Below are positions 50,746 to 57,560 of a stretch of DNA of 57,560 bases, one piece after another (the first letter of the stretch is position 1; every line of letters begins with the position of its first letter). The notes beneath the pieces were generated by a model. It did no database searches, was not told where the DNA came from, and was given only the letters and a program-made list of their open reading frames with translations. The stretch covers positions 1 through 57,560 of the forward strand of contig CACWWZ010000013.1 in assembly GCA_902764705.1 (NCBI GenBank), given 5' to 3'. The translations under genes and the position numbers were made by a program. This DNA is from an uncultured Prevotellaceae bacterium. Its GTDB lineage: Bacteria; Bacteroidota; Bacteroidia; Bacteroidales; Bacteroidaceae.

Positions 50746-52956
50746 ATGAAGAAAATAGCATTCTGTACGGTCTTGCTGGTCTTGCTGATGACCTCGTGTT
50801 CAGAAACGAAATACGTTGCTGAAGGCGATTATCTGTTGGACAAGGTTCAGGTGAAGACTGACCAGCCGATTCGCGGGCTGTCAACGACTGACATGCGGCT
50901 TTATGTGCGCCAGACGGGTAATTCCCGGTGGTTTTCTGCCATCAAGATACCACTTTATACCTATTCTCTTTCTGGACGTGACAGTTCGAGTTGGGTAAAT
51001 CGTGTGCTGCGTTCCATAGGCGAAGCTCCGATGCTTTATGATTCTATTCAAACCCTGCAGTCTGTTAAGAGTTTGCAGGTTCAAATACAAAACATGGGTT
51101 ATCTGCGAGCCAATGTCCAAGCGGAGAGCAAGACCAAAGGGCGTAAGATGAAAATAACCTATAATGTGCATCCCGGCCCTATATATTCTATCCGTCACAT
51201 CGACTACGATATTCAGGATACGGCTATTGCCCAGTTGCTTCATTGGGACGATCAGCAAAACTGGGGACTTCGCCGTGGGATGGCGTTCAGTATCGAGAAT
51301 CTTGATAACGAGCGTAAGCGCATCACACAGCAGCTGACGAACCAGGGCTATTATCGTTTCAACAAGGACTTCATTACGTATCGGGCCGATTCTGTGCCGG
51401 GAACCACAGGTGTTGACTTGATATTGGTTCTTCATCGTTTCCGTAATAACCAAGTGGCCGACACGGCCCATAGCCAATATACAATTCGTGACATTCGTTA
51501 CCGAAGCGGTAATGCTGACGACTCGGTGATTCACCTGCGTCCCAATGTGTTGCGCAGCAATACCTTTATCCGTAAGGGAGCACTTTATTCTGCCGCTGAC
51601 TTGCAGACAACCTATAGTCATTTCGGACGGCTGGGGGCTGTTCGCTATACGAATATCGGATTCCGCGAGGTGCCAGACAGTTCGCTACTCGACTGTGACA
51701 TTCAGATTAGTACCAACATGCCTTCGTCGGTTTCGTTCCAGCCAGAAGGTACGAATACGGCAGGCGATTTCGGAGCTGCAGCCTCTTTGACATACCAGAA
51801 CCGTAACCTGTTTCACGGTTCAGAATTGTTGACTGTTGAACTGCGCGGTGCCTATGAGGCCATCAAAGGCCTTGAGGGCTATTCCAATTCTAATTTCGTC
51901 GAATACAGTGTGCAGACACGTCTGACATTCCCACGATTCATTGCCCCCTTCCTGAGTAATTCGTTCCGTAGGCGTATCAATGCCTCTTCCGAAGTGTCGC
52001 TGATGTATGACCTGCAGAACCGTCCGGAGTTTCTGCGACGCGTGTTTTCTGCCAGTTGGCGCTACTTGTGGAATGATCCCAAACACCGTGATCGCTATCA
52101 GATCGATCTCTTGGACTTGAACTTCATTTCGATGCCTTGGATTAGTAGCAAGTTCGAAGAAGAATATCTGAAAGATGCAGCTCATAGAAACTCACTGTTG
52201 TTATACAATTATTCGGACATTTTCCTCATGCGTACGGGATTCCGCTATTCCTATAACAACGGCAACTTCGCCATCAAGACCAATATTGAAACGGGCGGTA
52301 ATCTGCTCAGTCTGATGGCTCATAGCCTGGGATTCCACCAGAACAGTAAAGGCGAATATACTTTCCTCGATGTGGCTTTTGCCCAATATGTGAAGGGCGA
52401 CATTGATTATACACGCAATTTCCAGTTGAATTATAGCAATCAGCTTGTTTTCCATGTGGGACTGGGCATTGCCTATCCTTATGGAAACAGTAGTGTCTTG
52501 CCTTTTGAGAAGACCTATTTCTCGGGTGGTGCCAATAGTGTGCGAGGCTGGAGTGTGCGTAGTCTGGGACCTGGAAATTATAGCAATAAGGAAGGAAATG
52601 TAGATTATCTCTTGAACACAGGCGATATGAAATTGGACCTCAATATGGAGTATCGTGCCCATTTGTTCTGGAAGTTTGGAGGTGCGCTGTTTGTTGATGC
52701 CGGTAATATCTGGACGCTGCGTGACTACGAAGATCGTCCAGGAGGGCAGTTCCGCCTTTCAGAGTTCTGGCGACAACTTGCCGTGAGCTATGGTCTCGGC
52801 TTGCGTCTGAATTTCGACTATTTCATCCTTCGTTTCGATATGGGTATGAAAGCCGTGAATCCCGCTTATGAGACCGACCGGGAACACTTCCCGCTATTGT
52901 ATCCCGATTTCAGTCGCGACTTTGCTTTTCACTTTGCGGTAGGTCTTCCATTCTAA
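50746..52956 (+). CDS. tamL: TamL-type Omp85 lipoprotein
   Basis: This is a 736-residue outer-membrane assembly protein. It has a lipoprotein signal peptide (MKKIAFCTVLLVLLMTSC; lipid Cys in TSCSE). POTRA-like domains span about 25-340, and a 16-strand Omp85 barrel follows with YFSGGANSVRGWSVRSLGPG and a C-terminal FAFHFAVGLPF strand. A lipid-anchored TamA is typical of Bacteroidetes (established). I chose ATG 50746 by the promoter; an earlier in-frame start at 50617 lies across the opposite gene. Its end overlaps the next gene by 47 bp. Confidence 0.9.
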   Translation: MKKIAFCTVLLVLLMTSCSETKYVAEGDYLLDKVQVKTDQPIRGLSTTDMRLYVRQTGNSRWFSAIKIPLYTYSLSGRDSSSWVNRVLRSIGEAPMLYDSIQTLQSVKSLQVQIQNMGYLRANVQAESKTKGRKMKITYNVHPGPIYSIRHIDYDIQDTAIAQLLHWDDQQNWGLRRGMAFSIENLDNERKRITQQLTNQGYYRFNKDFITYRADSVPGTTGVDLILVLHRFRNNQVADTAHSQYTIRDIRYRSGNADDSVIHLRPNVLRSNTFIRKGALYSAADLQTTYSHFGRLGAVRYTNIGFREVPDSSLLDCDIQISTNMPSSVSFQPEGTNTAGDFGAAASLTYQNRNLFHGSELLTVELRGAYEAIKGLEGYSNSNFVEYSVQTRLTFPRFIAPFLSNSFRRRINASSEVSLMYDLQNRPEFLRRVFSASWRYLWNDPKHRDRYQIDLLDLNFISMPWISSKFEEEYLKDAAHRNSLLLYNYSDIFLMRTGFRYSYNNGNFAIKTNIETGGNLLSLMAHSLGFHQNSKGEYTFLDVAFAQYVKGDIDYTRNFQLNYSNQLVFHVGLGIAYPYGNSSVLPFEKTYFSGGANSVRGWSVRSLGPGNYSNKEGNVDYLLNTGDMKLDLNMEYRAHLFWKFGGALFVDAGNIWTLRDYEDRPGGQFRLSEFWRQLAVSYGLGLRLNFDYFILRFDMGMKAVNPAYETDREHFPLLYPDFSRDFAFHFAVGLPF

Positions 52957-53350
52957 CCTTCCACTTGCCGTCTCGCTTGACGACGGTTATCAGGAATGTC
53001 CCTTCCTCCTGTATCTGGGCTGGTGACCCAACTGCGACAGGTTTTAGAAAATTTCTGACGTGAAGTGTGACGATGCGCAGCGTGTCATTGGCCACGGTGA
53101 AATAATCGTCAGCGGTTGCGGTGGCTTTTCCCTCTAAGGTTTGCAAGTCTTGCTCCGTAGTGTTGGAAGCAGCAAAACGAAGCCATTTGTCACTTTCCGG
53201 CGTGGCGAAGGTCGCGGCTTCATGGAAATCACAATTGAAATAGGCATCAGCCCAATCTGTGGCCACTTTCAGAGCTGCATCATCGCCCTCGAAACCAGCA
53301 TTGCAACTTGCCATTGTGATAGCTGTCAGGAAAAATAATAGTTGTTGCAT
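52910..53350 (-). CDS. Small NTF2-like lipoprotein
   Basis: This 146-residue exported protein has a lipoprotein-type signal peptide (MQQLLFFLTAITMASC). The rest looks like an NTF2-like/DUF4878 fold: an early helix (KVATDWADAYFNCDFHEAATF) followed by strands ending in VVKRDGKWKVRMEDL. Its function is unknown. Its last 47 bp run opposite the coding sequence of the tamL C-terminal strand. Confidence 0.75.
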   Translation of the reverse strand: MQQLLFFLTAITMASCNAGFEGDDAALKVATDWADAYFNCDFHEAATFATPESDKWLRFAASNTTEQDLQTLEGKATATADDYFTVANDTLRIVTLHVRNFLKPVAVGSPAQIQEEGTFLITVVKRDGKWKVRMEDLPQSEKQSRD

Positions 53351-53377
53351 AAGTATTAAATAAGTGAAAATTCACTG

Positions 53378-53385
53378 CAAAAGTA
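53378..53385 (-). promoter_or_regulatory. -7 box of the small lipoprotein gene
   Basis: TACTTTTG on the minus strand, 27 bp before the ATG. A TTTG (53412-53409) is 23 bp further, longer than usual. Confidence 0.4.
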
Positions 53386-53428
53386 CAAAATTCTCTAAAC
53401 TTCACGCGCAAAACTCTAAACTTTTTAT

Positions 53429-53436
53429 TACCTTTG
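53429..53436 (+). promoter_or_regulatory. -7 box of the MBL hydrolase gene
   Basis: TACCTTTG matches the consensus and decides the start of the next gene, because an in-frame ATG at 53434 overlaps this box. No -33 TTTG is seen. Confidence 0.55.
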
Positions 53437-53460
53437 CACGAAATTTTGCAAAAGGATATG

Positions 53461-54261
53461 ATGAAATTCATCTCATTTGGTAGTGGAAGCAGTGGAAACT
53501 GCTATTTACTCACTACGCCAAACGACGCCCTGCTGATAGATCTCGGAGTGGGTCTGAGAGGGTTGAAGAAAGACTTCCGTGAATACGGTTTCAGTCTTTC
53601 GATGGTTCATCATGTGCTTATCACTCACGATCATGCCGACCATATCAAGTCGGTGGGTTCGTTCAGTCATGACTACCATGTTCCCATCTATGCTACCCGT
53701 GAAGTCCATGTCGGAATTAACCGTAACTATTGCATCACTCAGAAGGTTTCTACCGAGCTGGCCCATGTGATAGAAAAGGGTAAGACGTATCAGATTGGCG
53801 ACTTTTCGGTAACTCCATTCGGTGTGCCTCACGACAGTAGTGACAATGTGGGGTATTTTATTGAGGCTGAAGGGACAAATTTCTGTGTAATGACAGATGT
53901 TGGTACCGTGACCGACGAAATGAAAGAGTATATCCGTCGTGCACGTCATCTGGTCATTGAGGCCAATCATGATGAAGAAATGGTAGCGAGTGGCCCTTAT
54001 CCCCAGTTCCTGAAGACGCGCATTCTGTCGCAGACTGGTCACCTTAGTAATCGTAACTGTGCCCTGGCTTTGATAGAGAATATGTCTGAAGATTTGCATA
54101 ACGTGTGGCTCTGTCACCTTAGCGAGGAGAACAACCACCCGGAACTGGCTCGCAAAACCGTTGAGAGTTTGTTGCGCGACTACGGTATTATAGCCGGAGT
54201 GCACATTCAACTCGAGGTTCTCAAGCGTAATTCTCCCACGGGAGTTTTCGAACTGGAATAA
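53461..54261 (+). CDS. Metallo-beta-lactamase fold hydrolase (YycJ/WalJ-like)
   Basis: This 266-residue cytoplasmic MBL-fold protein has the metal-binding THDHADH motif, an early GSGSSGNCYLL segment, MTDVGTVTDEM and LVIEANHDEEM. It resembles the YycJ group of probable nucleases. A rare good Shine-Dalgarno, AAAGGA (53451-53456), sits 4 bp before ATG 53461 and too close to ATG 53458, so 53461 is preferred. Confidence 0.92.
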   Translation: MKFISFGSGSSGNCYLLTTPNDALLIDLGVGLRGLKKDFREYGFSLSMVHHVLITHDHADHIKSVGSFSHDYHVPIYATREVHVGINRNYCITQKVSTELAHVIEKGKTYQIGDFSVTPFGVPHDSSDNVGYFIEAEGTNFCVMTDVGTVTDEMKEYIRRARHLVIEANHDEEMVASGPYPQFLKTRILSQTGHLSNRNCALALIENMSEDLHNVWLCHLSEENNHPELARKTVESLLRDYGIIAGVHIQLEVLKRNSPTGVFELE

Positions 54262-54299
54262 CGTTCGAACCTTAAATTATTTAAAAACTGCATTCGAGT

Positions 54300-54332
54300 A
54301 TAAGGAGATTTGATTTTTTTTCCTTATCTTTG
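54300..54332 (+). promoter_or_regulatory. -7 box of lepA with dyad
   Basis: TATCTTTG (54325-54332) is the -7 box, 25 bp before the ATG. ATAAGGA (54300-54306) and TCCTTAT (54321-54327) form a perfect dyad whose right arm overlaps it. No -33 TTTG is at the normal distance. Confidence 0.5.
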
Positions 54333-54357
54333 CAATACTTTTTGTGTATACACGTAT

Positions 54358-56139
54358 ATGGACCATATAAGAAATTTTTGTATCATTGCACATATCGACC
54401 ACGGTAAGTCAACGCTGGCCGACCGTTTGCTGGAGTATACGAAGACCATCCAGGTGACGGAAGGACAGATGTTGGACGACATGGATTTGGAGCGTGAGCG
54501 CGGTATCACGATTAAGAGCCACGCTATCCAAATGGAGTATATGTACAAGGGTGAGAAATATATATTGAACTTGATTGACACCCCGGGACACGTAGACTTT
54601 TCGTATGAAGTGTCGCGTTCCATTGCTGCCTGTGAGGGTGCTCTGTTGGTGGTGGATGCCACACAGGGCGTACAGGCACAGACCATCTCGAACCTCTATC
54701 TGGCGATTGACAACGACTTGGAGATTATTCCCGTCATTAACAAGATTGACATGCCATCGGCAATGCCCGACGAGGTGGAGGATGAGATTGTCGACCTGAT
54801 TGGTTGTGATCCTGAGGACATCATCCGTGCCAGCGGTAAGACTGGCGAGGGCGTCGAGGACATCCTGAACGCCGTCGTTGAGCGTATTCCGCATCCCGAA
54901 GGTGATGAGCAGGCTCCCTTGCAGGCACTTATCTTCGACTCTGTATTCAATTCCTTCCGTGGTATTATTGCCTACTTTAAGATTCTGAACGGTTCGATCC
55001 GTCCGGGCGACAAGGTGAAGTTCTTCAATACGGGTATGGAATACGATGCGGACGAGGTTGGCGTGCTGAAGATGGATATGATTCCTCGCAAGGAGATGCA
55101 TACTGGCGAGGTGGGATACATCATTTCGGGCATCAAGAATGCCAAGGAGGTGAAGGTAGGTGATACCATTACCCATGTGGCACGTCCTTGTGATAAGGCT
55201 ATCGAGGGATTCCAAGAGGTAAAACCGATGGTGTTTGCCGGTGTCTATCCTATTGATCCTACGGACTACGAGAATCTGCGCGCCTCGCTGGAGAAGTTGC
55301 AGCTGAACGATGCCTCTCTGACTTTTGTCCCTGAGACCTCTGTGGCTCTCGGCTTCGGCTTCCGCTGCGGATTCCTTGGATTGCTTCACATGGAAATTGT
55401 GCAGGAGCGACTGGACCGCGAATTTGACATGGATGTCATTACGACCGTGCCGAACGTAACCTATATGTGCTACACCAAGCAGGGTGAGGAAAAGGAAGTG
55501 CACAATCCGAGCGGACTGCCCGACCAGACGATGATTGACCACATCGAGGAGCCGTACATCAAGGCGAGCATCATTACGGCCGCCGACTATATAGGCCCAA
55601 TCATGACGCTCTGTCTGGATAAGCGCGGCGAACTCATTGATCAGCAATATGTGTCTGGCGGACGCGTGGAACTGCGCTTTATGTTGCCGCTGGGCGAAAT
55701 CGTGATTGACTTCTACGATAAACTGAAGAGCATCTCGAAGGGCTATGCGTCGTTCGACTACCACATCGACTCGTTCCGTCCATCGAAACTGGTGAAGCTT
55801 GATATTCTGCTCAATGGCGAACCTGTGGACGCACTGTCGACGCTGACGCATGCGGATAATGCCGTGACGTTCGGACGTCGTATGTGCGAGAAGCTGAAGG
55901 AATTGATTCCGCGTCAGCAATTTGATATTGCCATTCAGGCAGCTATCGGTGCAAAGATTATTGCCCGTGAGACCGTCAAGCAGGTGCGTAAGGATGTGAC
56001 GGCGAAGTGTTACGGCGGCGACGTGAGCCGTAAGCGCAAGCTGCTGGAGAAACAGAAGCGCGGTAAGAAGCGCATGAAACAAATCGGCAATGTGGAGGTG
56101 CCTCAGAAAGCCTTCCTTGCCGTGCTTAAGTTGGACTAA
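54358..56139 (+). CDS. lepA: Elongation factor 4 (LepA)
   Basis: This 593-residue translational GTPase acts on stalled ribosomes and 30S assembly. Start ATG 54358 follows the -7 box. G motifs are AHIDHGKST (11-19), DTPGHVDF and NKID. The LepA-specific C-terminal domain ends with [20 protein letters not shown] and a K-rich tail. A 16-codon in-frame extension upstream would start before the -7 box and is rejected. Confidence 0.98.
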   Translation: MDHIRNFCIIAHIDHGKSTLADRLLEYTKTIQVTEGQMLDDMDLERERGITIKSHAIQMEYMYKGEKYILNLIDTPGHVDFSYEVSRSIAACEGALLVVDATQGVQAQTISNLYLAIDNDLEIIPVINKIDMPSAMPDEVEDEIVDLIGCDPEDIIRASGKTGEGVEDILNAVVERIPHPEGDEQAPLQALIFDSVFNSFRGIIAYFKILNGSIRPGDKVKFFNTGMEYDADEVGVLKMDMIPRKEMHTGEVGYIISGIKNAKEVKVGDTITHVARPCDKAIEGFQEVKPMVFAGVYPIDPTDYENLRASLEKLQLNDASLTFVPETSVALGFGFRCGFLGLLHMEIVQERLDREFDMDVITTVPNVTYMCYTKQGEEKEVHNPSGLPDQTMIDHIEEPYIKASIITAADYIGPIMTLCLDKRGELIDQQYVSGGRVELRFMLPLGEIVIDFYDKLKSISKGYASFDYHIDSFRPSKLVKLDILLNGEPVDALSTLTHADNAVTFGRRMCEKLKELIPRQQFDIAIQAAIGAKIIARETVKQVRKDVTAKCYGGDVSRKRKLLEKQKRGKKRMKQIGNVEVPQKAFLAVLKLD

Positions 56140-56160
56140 TAACTATCAATAAAGAACAAT

Positions 56161-56769
56161 ATGGCTACAACAATCGGACTGACAACAAGAGACGTGGCAC
56201 GCGAACTGGCCCGCCGCTACAGTACCATGACCCACGAGGAGCTTGACGTGCTGGAGGGTATTCTGGTGCCAATGAAATTCCAGAAGGGTGAGATTATCCT
56301 CAGGGAAGGCGATATTTGTGAAAACATTTACTGGGTGGCGAAAGGCTTGGTACGCCAGTTCTATTATAAGAACGAGAAGGAACTGACGGAGTATATGGCC
56401 ACGGAGGACAACATCGTGATGAGCATCGAGAGCCTGTTCAAGGAGCAGCCTTCATCGCAGCAGATTGTGGCGCTGGAGCCGACGATTCTGTTTGCACTGC
56501 CGAAGCGGGAACTGGAGCACGAGGCTGTGCGCAACGTGAACATCCAGATGCTGTACCGTAAGATATTGGAGGAATCGCTGATTATTTCGCAGGTTCATGC
56601 CGACATGCTTCGTTTCGAGTCGGCGCAGGAGCGTTATGCGAAGCTGGTGAAGCGTTCGCCGCAACTGGTGTTGCGTGCGCCGCTGGTTTATATTGCCAGC
56701 TATCTGCAGATGACGCCTGAGACGCTGAGCCGCGTGCGGACGTCGGCGCTGCTGGGCGACCGGGATTAA
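56161..56769 (+). CDS. Crp/Fnr family transcription regulator
   Basis: This 202-residue cytoplasmic regulator has a cyclic-nucleotide-binding-like fold (about 30-120; MKFQKGEIILREGDICENIYWVAKG). The C-terminal helix-turn-helix is short: SYLQMTPETLSRVRTS. There are no Fnr-type cysteine clusters. It starts 21 bp after lepA, so the two are probably co-transcribed. The last 4 bp overlap the ispE end. Confidence 0.9.
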   Translation: MATTIGLTTRDVARELARRYSTMTHEELDVLEGILVPMKFQKGEIILREGDICENIYWVAKGLVRQFYYKNEKELTEYMATEDNIVMSIESLFKEQPSSQQIVALEPTILFALPKRELEHEAVRNVNIQMLYRKILEESLIISQVHADMLRFESAQERYAKLVKRSPQLVLRAPLVYIASYLQMTPETLSRVRTSALLGDRD

Positions 56770-57560
56770 AGCAAACTACTGAATGTAAACATACGGGGGA
56801 ACTCCTGGCTAAGACGGTCGGGACGTTCGCGAAACAGTCCGAACAGGGCGCTGCCTGAGCCAGACATGGCCGCATAGGTAGCGCCCATTTTATATAGGTG
56901 ATCCTTGACGGCGGCGAGCTCTGGATGCAGGGTGAAGACGCTCTGCTCGAAGTCGTTGACGAGTTCTGCGGCCCAGGTGTCGACGGGCTGGCGGACGATG
57001 TCGCGGCAGTTCTTGGCGGGGTAATGGGGACGGATGCGGGAGAATGCCTCGCGGGTGGGGACGGGGATGTCGGGACGGACGACGGCGATGTGCCAGCCGC
57101 TGAGGTCGAGGTCGATGTCCTGGAGCTGTTCGCCAATGCCCTCGGCGTAGCAGGGGCGGCTCTTGATGAAGAAGGCGCAGTCGGCGCCGAGCCGCGCGGC
57201 GTACTGCATCATTTGTTGCTCGGAGAGATGGAGTGCGAACTGGTCGTTGAGCAGGCGTATCATGTAGGCGCAGTCGCTGGAGCCGCCGCCCATGCCGGCC
57301 TGGGTGGGGATGGCCTTGTAAAGGTGGGCGTGGCAGCGGGGCAGGGCGGGATGGTCGGCCTTCAGGGCCTGGAAGGCGCGGACGACGAGGTTGTGCTGCT
57401 CGTCGCCGGTGTCGAAATTACTTACTTTCAGGTCGCAATCAACGTCAGAAGGGAATGCGGGGTCCATAGTTACTACTTCGAGGGCGTCCTTAATGGGCAC
57501 GGGATAGAAGACGGTCTGGAGGTTGTGGTAGCCGTCGGGGCGCTTTTCCACTACGTTCAG
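56766..57560 (-). CDS. ispE: 4-diphosphocytidyl-2-C-methyl-D-erythritol kinase, N-terminus beyond window
   Basis: IspE phosphorylates CDP-ME in the MEP isoprenoid pathway. The frame is open to the right window edge and reads LNVVEKRPDGYHNLQTVFYP, so only the first roughly 10-15 residues are missing. The GHMP-kinase ATP motif PTQAGMGGGSSDCA is clear, and GATYAAMSGSGSALFG is near the C-terminus. The gene is complete at its 3' end. Confidence 0.95.
   Translation of the reverse strand: MNVVEKRPDGYHNLQTVFYPVPIKDALEVVTMDPAFPSDVDCDLKVSNFDTGDEQHNLVVRAFQALKADHPALPRCHAHLYKAIPTQAGMGGGSSDCAYMIRLLNDQFALHLSEQQMMQYAARLGADCAFFIKSRPCYAEGIGEQLQDIDLDLSGWHIAVVRPDIPVPTREAFSRIRPHYPAKNCRDIVRQPVDTWAAELVNDFEQSVFTLHPELAAVKDHLYKMGATYAAMSGSGSALFGLFRERPDRLSQEFPRMFTFSSLL

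Noticed and set aside
54409-56082. Long open frame of about 557 codons antisense to lepA
   Set aside because: It lies entirely opposite a highly conserved gene, has no domain or start signal and is rich in His/Val/Leu as expected from reading the complement of GC-ending codons.

Overview
The window is chromosomal DNA of a Bacteroidales bacterium, most likely a gut or rumen Prevotella-type organism (inference). The evidence is the Bacteroidetes promoter TTTG-N19/20-TAnnTTTG in front of many genes, a TamL-type lipoprotein Omp85, a T9SS 'plug' (DUF5103) protein, type III glutamine synthetase, two Y_Y_Y/propeller sensor proteins, a BspA-type leucine-rich-repeat remnant, and a general lack of strong Shine-Dalgarno sequences. 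No insertion sequence, prophage, CRISPR array or rRNA operon was seen. There is one tRNA gene, tRNA-Ser(UGA).

Layout. 1-2928: the end of a nonribosomal peptide synthetase (adenylation, carrier and reductase domains), then a small outer-membrane barrel. 2929-3798: a gene-poor strip with a BspA-repeat remnant, hairpins, GTGGGTGTAAA repeats beside tRNA-Ser, and two mutS2 promoters. 3799-12461: mutS2, carrying a GC-palindromic insert, then malQ and htrA (one operon) and a mannitol dehydrogenase/UxuB family oxidoreductase. 12517-21416: a tight five-gene minus-strand operon, read as REC-PP2C phosphatase, membrane coiled-coil/propeller protein, propeller kinase lacking its phospho-acceptor histidine, soluble histidine kinase, TPR-TonB-dependent receptor. 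21504-25002: ATP-grasp protein, GH43 and GH25. 25065-28147: small orphan, NhaC, Dcu transporter. 28305-31495: glnN and aguB. 31496-32164: a 670-bp control region with a 4 x 21-bp array and three promoters, then HAD phosphatase, panB and an MFS transporter. 34895-38541: a membrane one-component AraC-type regulator converging on the T9SS plug protein. 38766-42621: gyrA and a TPR protein. 42704-46484: uxuA, a LolE-type permease and an aminotransferase. 46645-50627: a membrane pseudokinase, DUF4494, YggS, an EFR1 ferredoxin and a SpoU methyltransferase. 50746-57560: tamL, a small lipoprotein, an MBL hydrolase, lepA, a Crp-family regulator and the truncated ispE.

The best candidate for an undescribed system is the 12.5-21.4 kb operon. 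It links an outer-membrane receptor, two periplasmic-type sensors, a kinase pair in which one member has Asp in place of the H-box His and the other an intact His, and a response-regulator phosphatase. Two of its genes begin with the same leader and signal-peptide block, which contains a four-copy octamer repeat. Similar arrays of 7-9 bp units, often exactly four copies but with a different unit each time, lie in about ten gene junctions here. A second thread is a promoter class shared by mutS2, the panB operon and tamL: the -33 box sits in a GAAAAAC...GTTTTTC dyad, and the start codon is almost at the expected transcription start.
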